Shown here: positions 1 through 6,870 of the stretch, one piece after another
How the letters are laid out: the number at the start of each line of letters is the position of its first letter
Numbering within the stretch: the first letter of the stretch is position 1
DNA from: JAZFYD01 sp036443405
Lineage (GTDB): Bacteria; Planctomycetota; PLA2
Direction: 5' to 3'
NCBI GenBank assembly: GCA_036443405.1
Contig: JAZFYD010000179.1
Coordinates: 1 to 11,458 of the forward strand
Length of the DNA stretch: 11,458 nucleotides
The notes under the pieces: generated by a model
The model's input: the letters and a program-made list of their open reading frames with translations, nothing else
The model's database searches: none
What the model was told of the DNA's origin: nothing
Position numbers and translations under genes: made by a program

Positions 1-13
1 TTTTCGCGCTCAT
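1..13 (-). CDS. Start of a downstream gene, probably DNA topoisomerase VI subunit A (partial)
   Basis: On the minus strand an ATG at 13-11 overlaps the TGA stop of the topoisomerase VI B gene (12-10) in an ATGA arrangement. The reading frame stays open to the window edge, encoding M-S-A-K. Such a 4-base overlap is typical of translationally coupled genes. Subunits A and B of topoisomerase VI are commonly encoded side by side, and A is the Spo11-like subunit carrying the catalytic tyrosine. Subunit A is therefore the expected neighbour. Only four codons are visible, so the identity is inferred from context alone. Confidence 0.45.
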
Positions 14-1665
14 GCCTTGCGTGTCTTTTCCAGGATGCCCTTGAGTTTCTCGAGTGTCGTCTCGCGCTCCGGATCGGTCAGGCCGAGGATCTCCTGCAGC
101 GCGATGCCGATGTGGGGGAGGTACAGTTCGATGTGGCTGCGCTTTCTGGCTTCGTCCGCCACGCGGCGTTTCTTGTTGATGTGGATGCCGAGCTTGCGGC
201 CGCACTCCATCAACGCGAGCTTGATTTCCTTCACGATCTCGTCGTAGTTGGCGATCGCCTCTTTCGCCTCCGACGTGAACGGCACCCAGACGCTCGCCAT
301 GTGGACCGCGAGGACCATGGGCCCGACGGGCATGGAGCCGCGCGGCTGTTGCATCTTGTAGTTGCGCCAGGAGGTTCCCGTGACCGATTTGGTGATCGCG
401 CACGCGCCGCCCTGATAGAGCAGCGGCACACGGTTGGCGAAGCGGAGCACCTGCGCCTGCTGGTCCCCCGGCAGGGAACCGCCGTAACCGAGCGCGACCT
501 CGATCTGGAACGGGTTGCCGCGATAGACGCTGGGCGGCCGGGTCGCCGACCAGTACTTCTCGCAGTCGTACTCTTTTTCCAAGCCCGCCTCGAGCTGCGC
601 TTCGCCGATCGGCGAGAGGCAGTTTGTCGGCGGCGCCATGAGCTTGGTCTCCTGGATCGCCTCGTAGAGATCGTCGGCTGCGTCCCGCGCGATCGTCTTC
701 GGGTGATACCCCTCGCTGATGGCCGCGCGTTTCAGGATCTCCGTCGCCTTGGATGCGCTCACGCGGCTGAAGTCCGACTGCAGGAATCCTTTCACGCTCC
801 GGCTCTTCGAGTCGCGCATCATGCGGATCAAGACGCCGAGTTCCACGCCGTACGGGTGCGGCATGATCTCGGTCGCGGGAACGGGGAGGTCCTCCGAGAC
901 ACGCTCGTGGATGGTCTCCTTGCCGGTCGGGTCGCGCAGCACCAACCGCGCGTGGGGGTTGGCGACCGCGGTTTGTCTCAGGTACGTGTCGACGCTCTTG
1001 CCGTGTTTTTGATAGCGGCCCTCGATCTCGAGCTGCACACGGGTGCCGCGCGGGACGTCCTCGGACTCCGGGACTGCGACTTCCTTGTCCTCGGGCTGGT
1101 TCTTCGCGAGGTTGATGCCCACCTTGTAGCGGTGGGGTTGCGCGCGCGGGCCGGTTCGCGACGTGATGATCACCTGTTTGCCGGTGGTGAGTTGCGCGTA
1201 GAGCGCCGCTGCGCTGATGCCGATGCCCTGCTGTCCGCGGCTCATGCGCAGCCGGTGAAATTTCGAGCCGTACAGCAGCTTGCCGAAGATCTTCGGGATC
1301 TGCGGCTTCAAGATGCCCGGGCCGTTGTCCTGGACAGCCACCACGAGGCGCTCCGCGCCGCCGAACGCCTTCCTGGGTTTGCCGTCGGCGCCCTTCAGGA
1401 GCAGCTGGTTGCCGTCTTTTTTCCTGTGCCGCGCCGGCGAGATCTCGACCGTGATCTCCGGGAGGATTCCCGCCTCCTCGCATGCGTCGAGCGCGTTGTC
1501 CACCGCTTCGCGCACGGTCGTCAAGAGCGCCTTGTTCGCGTTGTCAAAGCCGAGGAGGTGCCGGTTCTTCGCGAAGAACTCGGCGACGGAGATCTCGCGC
1601 TGCGCCGCGGCCATCTCGGTAGCGGTCGCGAACTTGGATTTTTTGGATTGGGTCTTGCGAGGCAT
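10..1665 (-). CDS. top6B: DNA topoisomerase VI subunit B
   Basis: This is the ATPase subunit of the type IIB topoisomerase that passes one duplex through a double-strand break made by subunit A. The 551-residue product is close to the usual family length. It has a Bergerat (GHKL) ATP fold: the N-box helix holds Glu53 and Asn57 (REAVDNALDA), the G1 box is DNGPG at 113-117, and the glycine-rich ATP lid is RGQQGIGISAA starting at 143. A helix-two-turn-helix-like middle section follows (about 225-305). The transducer domain carries the switch lysine Lys426 in an ITKSVTGTSWRNY stretch; the Sulfolobus enzyme has its switch lysine at position 427. The chosen ATG (1665-1663) opens with a short lysine/arginine-rich tail just before the conserved region. 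The frame stays open upstream, but that extension is low-complexity and unlike the family. No clear Shine-Dalgarno precedes this ATG. The gene is divergent from the sulfotransferase cluster and overlaps the next minus-strand gene by 4 bases. Confidence 0.96.
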   Translation of the reverse strand: MPRKTQSKKSKFATATEMAAAQREISVAEFFAKNRHLLGFDNANKALLTTVREAVDNALDACEEAGILPEITVEISPARHRKKDGNQLLLKGADGKPRKAFGGAERLVVAVQDNGPGILKPQIPKIFGKLLYGSKFHRLRMSRGQQGIGISAAALYAQLTTGKQVIITSRTGPRAQPHRYKVGINLAKNQPEDKEVAVPESEDVPRGTRVQLEIEGRYQKHGKSVDTYLRQTAVANPHARLVLRDPTGKETIHERVSEDLPVPATEIMPHPYGVELGVLIRMMRDSKSRSVKGFLQSDFSRVSASKATEILKRAAISEGYHPKTIARDAADDLYEAIQETKLMAPPTNCLSPIGEAQLEAGLEKEYDCEKYWSATRPPSVYRGNPFQIEVALGYGGSLPGDQQAQVLRFANRVPLLYQGGACAITKSVTGTSWRNYKMQQPRGSMPVGPMVLAVHMASVWVPFTSEAKEAIANYDEIVKEIKLALMECGRKLGIHINKKRRVADEARKRSHIELYLPHIGIALQEILGLTDPERETTLEKLKGILEKTRKA

Positions 1666-1870
1666 GGAGACGCGCGATTTTAGGCCCGGCAGCGGACGCG
1701 ATCGAATGGGCGAACCCGGAGTCCATCCCTTCCGGTAGATTGGTGCCCAAGTGAGCGAGGGGAAAGCCTCGCCAGATTTCAGGACAACAACGGTTTGGGC
1801 AAGCGGAGTTTTAAGCCCCCGACGGTTCACCGATGGGGCTCGCCCGGCCGGAGATTGGAAGGTCAATATC
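1666..1870. other. Divergent intergenic region with a small perfect hairpin
   Basis: These 205 bases separate the topoisomerase VI B start from the first sulfotransferase start and should hold promoters for both directions. A perfect 6-base inverted repeat lies at 1755-1760 and 1767-1772 (GCGAGG/CCTCGC with a 6-base loop). It would sit in the leader of the plus-strand transcript or near its promoter. No convincing -35/-10 pair was found on either strand. An open frame runs from 1751 into the sulfotransferase gene, but its extra 40 residues have no counterpart in the two paralogs, so it is treated as non-coding. Confidence 0.35.
1857..1862 (+). promoter_or_regulatory. Ribosome binding site of the first ASST-like gene (decides a GTG start)
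   Basis: GGAAGG lies 8 bases before the GTG at 1871. The segment GGAAGGTCAATATC aligns base for base with the leader of the second copy (GGAGGTCGATATC before GTG 3421). This supports the GTG start over the longer upstream frame. Confidence 0.75.
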
Positions 1871-3334
1871 GTGCGACTCGGATCCTTCGATACGGTCTTG
1901 TGGACACGGATTCTCGGTGGCCTCCTGATCGGGTTGCTCGGGGGGTGCGACTCGGGGCGTGAGATTCTCCCGGAGTCCGCGATCCTGCAGGTCATCACGC
2001 CGTCGCCCGAAGGCGCGGCGAACGAGGCGCAGCCCCTCATCCGTTGGTTTTCGGGGCAGAGTGCCCCGACCTACCGTGTCTCGCTGTATGCCGACCAGGC
2101 CATGACGCAACTGGTGGAACAGGCGGAGGTCGAGGATCTCGACCATCGATGCCAGTCCACGCTCCCCGACAATGGCGTGTTCTGGCTGCGAATCGAAGGA
2201 CTGGATTCCGACGGAAACCCCATGATGGCCACGCCGCTTTCGCGATTCCGCGTGCGCATTCCGCCGCAGCCGATGCCGAACATCGAGATCCTCAAGTTCG
2301 ATCCCGCACGCACGCAGAGAGGCTACCGTCTGTTTAACCTCTTCGACCGGGATCGACCCGATGGAGAGCCGTTTGCCGGCGGCACGCTGCTGCTCATCAA
2401 CGAGGTGGGCGAAATTGTCTGGTGGTGGCGCGATGCCGCCTCACGGTCCACGGGCGACGTACGGGTGCTGGAGAACACCAATTTGCTCGTGGAAAACATG
2501 CGCGACAACCTTCGTCGCGCGGTCGAGATGGACTGGGATGGCAACATCATTTGGCAGAGCCGCGAAGGAGCGAGCGTCCATCACGAGGTCTCGGTCGGCC
2601 CCCAGGGGCACACGATGTACCTGCACTTTGTGGCCCAGGATGTAAATGGAGTGTCGTATGAGGGCGATGGCATCGAAATCGTGAATCGCGACACCGACGC
2701 TGTCATCTGGACCTGGAACTCGTTTGATCACATTTCGACGGATGAAGTCGACGAGCAGGACATCGAACGCGATGGCCTCAGTGGTCTTGGCCGGGATTGG
2801 ACTCACAGCAACGCAGTCGTGTGGGACGAGGCACGCAGCATCATCTGGTTGTCGGTCCGCGCCCTCGACCGGGTCATCGGGATCGACTATCCGTCCGGCA
2901 ACATCCGAGTCACGTTGGGCGAGAACGGACTTGGTGGCGAGGGTTTGATGAGCCACCAACACGCGCCGGAGGTGCAGGAGGACGGGTCGTTGCTGTTGTT
3001 CGACAACGGGAACCGTTACGACCCGCCGCGCAGCCGTGTGACCGAGATTCTCTGGGACGAAACCGCAGGCACCGTCACGCAGCCGTACGTGTTCGATCTT
3101 CCGCCCGAACTCCTCGCGTTCGCGCTGGGGGATGCGGATCGCATGCCGAACGGCAACATTCTCGCGGTTCCCGGGACGATTGGTCGCATCGTGGAGATCG
3201 ACACCGTTCGTCAGGAGATCGTTTGGGATATGCATGCCGAGGGCGCCTCCGTCGGGCGGGACTGGTGGATCTATCGCGCGGAGTTGGTGCAACCGAACGA
3301 GATCCCTGACGGGGTCTTACCGTTTGACGACTAG
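1871..3334 (+). CDS. ASST-type sulfotransferase lipoprotein, copy 1
   Basis: This is a probable PAPS-independent aryl sulfotransferase, moving a sulfuryl group from one phenolic sulfate to another phenol through a sulfo-histidine intermediate. The 487-residue product starts with a signal peptide ending in lipobox LGGC (Cys26), so it should be a membrane-anchored lipoprotein. Residues 38-130 form an FN3/Ig-like beta domain (from ILQVITPSP to RFRVRIPP). The rest is a beta-propeller-like ASST domain with repeated Trp/Asp-Gly strands. Candidate active-site residues are His237-His238 (VHHEV), His312 (DWTHSN), Arg330 (SVRALD) and His362/His364 (SHQHAP, followed by a FDNGN motif). The 18-residue spacing from His312 to Arg330 equals that recalled for His356 and Arg374 of E. 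coli AssT, and His364 would correspond to the sulfurylated His436. It is the first of three tandem paralogs; the second starts 86 bases downstream. The true acceptor and donor cannot be told from sequence. Confidence 0.88.
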   Translation: MRLGSFDTVLWTRILGGLLIGLLGGCDSGREILPESAILQVITPSPEGAANEAQPLIRWFSGQSAPTYRVSLYADQAMTQLVEQAEVEDLDHRCQSTLPDNGVFWLRIEGLDSDGNPMMATPLSRFRVRIPPQPMPNIEILKFDPARTQRGYRLFNLFDRDRPDGEPFAGGTLLLINEVGEIVWWWRDAASRSTGDVRVLENTNLLVENMRDNLRRAVEMDWDGNIIWQSREGASVHHEVSVGPQGHTMYLHFVAQDVNGVSYEGDGIEIVNRDTDAVIWTWNSFDHISTDEVDEQDIERDGLSGLGRDWTHSNAVVWDEARSIIWLSVRALDRVIGIDYPSGNIRVTLGENGLGGEGLMSHQHAPEVQEDGSLLLFDNGNRYDPPRSRVTEILWDETAGTVTQPYVFDLPPELLAFALGDADRMPNGNILAVPGTIGRIVEIDTVRQEIVWDMHAEGASVGRDWWIYRAELVQPNEIPDGVLPFDD

Positions 3335-3407
3335 TATCTCGCTCGCGACGCATTCGATTGGACTACTCAAGAGACCGCGACTTTGGTTAGATTGCCGCAC
3401 ATTAAGC

Positions 3408-3412
3408 GGAGG
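3408..3412 (+). promoter_or_regulatory. Ribosome binding site of the second ASST-like gene
   Basis: A perfect GGAGG sits 8 bases before the GTG at 3421. The rest of the 86-base gap to the previous gene shows no terminator-like hairpin with a T run, so read-through from copy 1 is possible. Confidence 0.8.
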
Positions 3413-3420
3413 TCGATATC

Positions 3421-4881
3421 GTGCGAATCGGTGCATTCGGTACGGTTTGGGTTACACGGGTTCTGGGCGTCTTTCTGATCGGAACGCTCGCGGGCTGCGA
3501 TTCTGGGCGCGTAATCACGGCGCAGTCCGCGGTCCTGCAGGTCATCACGCCGTCGCCCGAAGGCGCGGCGAACGAGGCGCAGCCCCTGATCCGTTGGTTC
3601 TCTGGGCAAACCGCCTCGGCCTACCGCGTGTCGCTGTACGCCGATCAGGCGATGACGCAACTCGTGGAGCAGGAGGTGGTCCAAGATCTCGATCATCGAT
3701 GCCAGTCCACGCTTCCGGACAACGGTGTGTTCTGGCTGCGGATCGAGGGCTTGGACTCGGCCGGGAATCCCATCCAGTCGACGCCGCTCTCCCGGTTCCG
3801 GGTGCGTATTCCGCCGCAGCCGATGCCGGACATCAGGCTTCTCACGTTCGAGCCTGGACGTGTGCAAAGGGGCTACCGGTTGTTCAACCTCTTCGATCGT
3901 GGCCGGCCGGAGGGCGAGGAGTTCGCCGGAGGCACGCTGCTACTCGTCAACCAGGCGGGTGAAATCGTTTGGTGGTGGCGCCGAAAGGATGAGTCCATTG
4001 GCGACGCGCGCGTGCTGGACAACGGCAACTTGCTCGTCCAAAACACGATCTCCGGCGACCGCCGCTCCGTTGAGATGGACTGGGACGGAAATTTCGTTTG
4101 GATGAGCCGCGCGGGCCCTGTCGTTCATCACTCCACCTCGGTCGGACCCAACGGGCACATCATGTATCTGCACTTCACAGTCCAGGACGTGGACGGTATT
4201 GCGTTCGAGGGCGATGGAATCGAAATTGTGAACCGGGACACCAACGCTGTGATCTGGGACTGGAACTCGTTCGATCACATTTCGACGGATGAGCGCGACC
4301 CGCAGGATATCGAGACTACCGGCCTCAGCGGTCTCGGCAGGGACTGGACGCACAGCAACGCCGCCGTGTGGGACGAGGCACGCAGCATCATCTGGTTGTC
4401 CGTGCGGGCTCTCGACCGGATCGTCGGGATCGACTACCCGTCCGGGAAGATCCGCGTCACGCTTGGCGAGAACGGACTGGGTGGCGAGAGTTTGATGAGC
4501 CACCAACACGCGCCGCAGGTGCAGGACGACGGGTCGTTGCTCTACTTCGACAACGGGAACGGCTACGACCCGCCGCGCAGCCGTGTGGCCCGAATTTTCT
4601 GGGACGAGACCGCAGGCACCGTTACGCAACCCTACGTGTTCGACCTTCCGGCCGAGCTCTATGCATTCGCGCTGGGGGATGCGGACCGCTTGCTGAACGG
4701 CAACGTGCTCGCGGTCAGCGGGACGAACGGCCGTATCGTGGAAATTGACACTGCGAATCAGGAGATCGTCTGGGACCTGCACGCCGAGGGCGCCTCCGTC
4801 GGGCGGGAGTGGTGGATCTATCGCGCGGAGTTCGTGCACGCTAGCCAGATTCCGAGCGGAATCTTGCCGTTTGATGAGTAG
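3421..4881 (+). CDS. ASST-type sulfotransferase lipoprotein, copy 2
   Basis: This 486-residue product is the second of the three paralogs, with the same fold order. The signal peptide has a consensus lipobox LAGC (Cys26, Asp at +2), followed by an FN3-like domain and an ASST beta-propeller. Candidate catalytic residues are all present: His236-His237 (VVHHST), His311 (DWTHSN), Arg329 (SVRALD) and His361/His363 (SHQHAP). Its signal peptide differs from the other two copies (FGTVWVTRVLG versus FDTxLWTRILG). Its FN3-like region and parts of the propeller are nearly identical to copy 1 at DNA level, and it shares the HAEGASVGR segment near the C terminus with copy 1. The largest differences lie just before the HH motif, which could tune substrate choice. 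The start is a GTG with a strong Shine-Dalgarno. The stop is 16 bases before the next start, so copies 2 and 3 are very probably cotranscribed. Confidence 0.88.
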   Translation: MRIGAFGTVWVTRVLGVFLIGTLAGCDSGRVITAQSAVLQVITPSPEGAANEAQPLIRWFSGQTASAYRVSLYADQAMTQLVEQEVVQDLDHRCQSTLPDNGVFWLRIEGLDSAGNPIQSTPLSRFRVRIPPQPMPDIRLLTFEPGRVQRGYRLFNLFDRGRPEGEEFAGGTLLLVNQAGEIVWWWRRKDESIGDARVLDNGNLLVQNTISGDRRSVEMDWDGNFVWMSRAGPVVHHSTSVGPNGHIMYLHFTVQDVDGIAFEGDGIEIVNRDTNAVIWDWNSFDHISTDERDPQDIETTGLSGLGRDWTHSNAAVWDEARSIIWLSVRALDRIVGIDYPSGKIRVTLGENGLGGESLMSHQHAPQVQDDGSLLYFDNGNGYDPPRSRVARIFWDETAGTVTQPYVFDLPAELYAFALGDADRLLNGNVLAVSGTNGRIVEIDTANQEIVWDLHAEGASVGREWWIYRAEFVHASQIPSGILPFDE

Positions 4882-4887
4882 GGCTAC

Positions 4888-4892
4888 GGAGG
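4888..4892 (+). promoter_or_regulatory. Ribosome binding site of the third ASST-like gene (decides the start)
   Basis: GGAGG lies 5 bases before the ATG at 4898. It is followed by TCGAA, matching the leader of copy 2 (GGAGGTCGA). The open frame extends back to 4745, but that stretch overlaps the end of copy 2 and has no paralog counterpart, so ATG 4898 is preferred. Confidence 0.8.
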
Positions 4893-4897
4893 TCGAA

Positions 4898-6346
4898 ATG
4901 ACTCGAATCGGTTCATTCGATACGGCTTTGTGGACGCGGATTCTTGGTGGCCTCCTGGTTGGGTTGCTCGCGGGCTGCGACTCCGGGCGCCAGATCACGA
5001 GCCAATCCACGGTCCTGCAGGTCGTCACGCCTTCCCCCGAAGGTGCGGCGAACGAGGTACAACCCCTCATCCGCTGGGTCTCAGGGCAAACCGTCTCGGC
5101 CTACCGCGTATCGCTGTACGCCGATCAGGCGATGACGCAGCTTGTGGAACAGGCGTTGGTCCAGGGTCTCGATTATCGCTGCCAGTCGACGCTGCCGGAC
5201 AACGGCGTGTTCTGGCTGCGTATCGAGGGTCTGGACTCGGCCGGGAATCCCATCTCGGCGACGCCGCTCTCGAGATTCCGCGTCCGCATCCCGCCACAGC
5301 CGTTGCCGACAATGAGCATCCTCAACCATGATCCCGAGCGTGCACAGAATGGATACAGGTTGTTCGACCTCCTCGATCTGAACCGGCCGGAAGGGGAGGA
5401 TAGAGTCGGCACGCTGCTTCTGATCAACGAGGTCGGCGAGATCGTCTGGTGGTGGCGCAGCACGACGGAGACGATCTCGGACGCCAGGGTGCTCCCCAAC
5501 CGCAACCTGCTCGTCAACCTCGCGATCGGCGGGATGCGGCGCGCGGCCGAAATGACCTGGGACGGGACCGTGCTATGGACGAGCCGCGACGACATCACCG
5601 CGCATCACGAAGTCACGATTGGACCGAACGGGCACACCATGTACCTGACGTTCGTCTACGACGATGTGAACGGCGTCACCTACGAGGGCGACGGCATCGA
5701 GATCGTGAATCGTGACACGGGCGCGGTGGTCTGGAGCTGGAACGCGTTCGACCACATTTCCACGGATCAGGTGGATGAGCAGGACATCACGCGCACGACG
5801 ATGACCGGGCGTGGCAAGGACTGGACGCACTCCAACGCGATCGTTTGGGACGAGGCCCGCAGCATCCTCTGGATGTCGGTACGAGCCCTCGACAGGATCA
5901 TCGGGATCGACTATCCGTCGGGAAACATTCGCGTCACGCTCGGCGAGGATGGCCTGGGCGGCGAGAGCTTGATGAGCCATCAGCATGCGGTGGAAGTTCA
6001 GGAAGACGGGTCGCTCCTCTATTTCGACAATGGGAATCGGCGCGACCCGCCGTACAGCCGCGTGGCCCGGATTTTCTGGGACGAGACCGCGGGGACGGTC
6101 ACGCAGCCCTATGTGTTCGATCTTCCGCCGGATTACTACTCCCTTGCGTTGGGTGATGCGGATCGCATGCCCAACGGCAACATCCTCGCGGTCGCGGGAA
6201 CGGTTGGGCACATCGTGGAAATTGACCCGGTCAACCAGGAGATCGTCTGGGATCTGCAAGCTGATCACAGCCGCTTCTGGATCTACCGCGCGGAGTTGGT
6301 GCAACCGAACGAGATCCCGGACGGGGTCCTACCGTTCGACGACTAG
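4898..6346 (+). CDS. ASST-type sulfotransferase lipoprotein, copy 3
   Basis: This 482-residue product is the third paralog. Its signal peptide closely resembles that of copy 1 and ends in lipobox LAGC (Cys27, Asp at +2). An FN3-like domain and the ASST propeller follow. Candidate catalytic residues are His236-His237 (TAHHEV), His311 (DWTHSN), Arg329 (SVRALD) and His361/His363 (SHQHAV). It lacks the short EGASVGR insertion near the C terminus that copies 1 and 2 share. Its last 20 or so residues (AELVQPNEIPDGVLPFDD) are the same as copy 1 and unlike copy 2. It is the most divergent copy at DNA level over the body of the gene. Nothing looks broken: frame, signal and active-site residues are all intact. 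No clear terminator follows it. Confidence 0.88.
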   Translation: MTRIGSFDTALWTRILGGLLVGLLAGCDSGRQITSQSTVLQVVTPSPEGAANEVQPLIRWVSGQTVSAYRVSLYADQAMTQLVEQALVQGLDYRCQSTLPDNGVFWLRIEGLDSAGNPISATPLSRFRVRIPPQPLPTMSILNHDPERAQNGYRLFDLLDLNRPEGEDRVGTLLLINEVGEIVWWWRSTTETISDARVLPNRNLLVNLAIGGMRRAAEMTWDGTVLWTSRDDITAHHEVTIGPNGHTMYLTFVYDDVNGVTYEGDGIEIVNRDTGAVVWSWNAFDHISTDQVDEQDITRTTMTGRGKDWTHSNAIVWDEARSILWMSVRALDRIIGIDYPSGNIRVTLGEDGLGGESLMSHQHAVEVQEDGSLLYFDNGNRRDPPYSRVARIFWDETAGTVTQPYVFDLPPDYYSLALGDADRMPNGNILAVAGTVGHIVEIDPVNQEIVWDLQADHSRFWIYRAELVQPNEIPDGVLPFDD

Positions 6347-6417
6347 CGAATCGCAGATATGACCGAGCGGCGTTGCACCGGAGGACTACAATTCTCAACG
6401 TCGGTGTTCAGACGAAA

Positions 6418-6422
6418 GGAGG
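6418..6422 (+). promoter_or_regulatory. Ribosome binding site deciding the GTG start of the Spy/CpxP-like gene
   Basis: AAAGGAGG (6415-6422) ends 5 bases before the GTG at 6428. The GTG start places a canonical signal peptide at the very N terminus. The longer in-frame ATG at 6359 would put 23 non-hydrophobic residues in front of it. Confidence 0.8.
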
Positions 6423-6427
6423 CCCCA

Positions 6428-6850
6428 GTGGTCAAGCGTGTCCTGTTTCTCGCAATCCTGTCGCTGTCGGTGGCGTTTCTTGCCTCGGAGGCTTCGGCCT
6501 GCTGGGACAACTCCGACGGGTTGATCCTCAAGCTCAAGAAGCTCGACCTCAACACCGAGCAACTCAAGGACGTCTTCGCGTTCCAGAATGAGCACCGCGC
6601 GGTGGTGAAGCGGGCGCACCGCGAGCGACTCGGGTGCCGCTATCACGAAAACCACGATGCGGTCTTTCAGAAGAAAGCGATCGGCGTCCTGACCAACGTG
6701 CAGTTCAAGAAGTACACCGGGCGCGTCCGCACCAAGGTGGAAACCCTCGAGCATGAGAACTGGCGGCTGAAAAAGGAAATCGCCAAGCTGCGCGCGCTGA
6801 TCGAGAAGCTGCAGAAGCAACTCGAAGCAAACGCCGCGAAGACCAAATAG
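6428..6850 (+). CDS. Small exported Spy/CpxP-like protein with C-terminal leucine zipper
   Basis: The 140-residue product has a Sec signal peptide (VKRVLFLAILSLSVAFLAS-EASA) with likely cleavage after Ala24. The next residue is Cys25, so lipidation is a less likely alternative. The mature protein has two LTxxQ-like motifs, LNTEQ (41-45) and LTNVQ (88-92), separated by a His-rich helix. This arrangement recalls the Spy/CpxP family of periplasmic chaperone or metal-stress proteins. Cys70, His73 and His76 form a C-x2-H-x2-H cluster that could bind metal. Residues 104-132 form an ideal coiled coil with V104, N111, I118, I125 and L132 at a positions and L107, L114, L121 and L128 at d positions, which suggests a parallel dimer. 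The zipper is not part of the standard Spy fold. The next gene starts 20 bases downstream on the same strand. The family assignment is tentative; export and coiled coil are clear. Confidence 0.78.
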   Translation: MVKRVLFLAILSLSVAFLASEASACWDNSDGLILKLKKLDLNTEQLKDVFAFQNEHRAVVKRAHRERLGCRYHENHDAVFQKKAIGVLTNVQFKKYTGRVRTKVETLEHENWRLKKEIAKLRALIEKLQKQLEANAAKTK

Positions 6851-6870
6851 GCCGAGTCGGCAAGCAGGGC

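Larger units (their letters stand above)
1871..6346 (+). repeat. Tandem gene triplication (three ASST-like paralogs)
   Basis: Three head-to-tail copies of about 1.45 kb encode proteins of 487, 486 and 482 residues that align along their whole length. Copies 1 and 2 share exact nucleotide blocks, for example 55 bases at 1983-2037 and 3533-3587, and 36 bases at 2818-2853 and 4365-4400. Copy 3 has diverged more at these places. The gaps are 86 and 16 bases. Confidence 0.95.

Noticed and set aside
1677..1682. TAAAAT on the minus strand, a possible -10 box for topoisomerase VI B
   Set aside because: No credible -35 element lies at a 16-18 base spacing, and the start would be only about 5 bases from the ATG.
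112..1683. Long plus-strand open frame (523 codons) opposite the topoisomerase VI B gene
   Set aside because: It is antisense to a motif-complete gene. The translation is Arg/Asp/Val/Leu-rich without domains, as expected from a GC-rich opposite strand.
2441..5070. Long minus-strand open frames opposite the ASST-like genes (283 and 376 codons)
   Set aside because: Similar shadows recur opposite each paralog because the sense genes are homologous. They have no recognisable domain or ribosome binding site.
6387..6392. TACAAT, a possible -10 box before the Spy/CpxP-like gene
   Set aside because: It matches the -10 consensus at 5 of 6 bases and would give a leader of about 30 bases. The bases at the -35 distance show no match, so it was not called.
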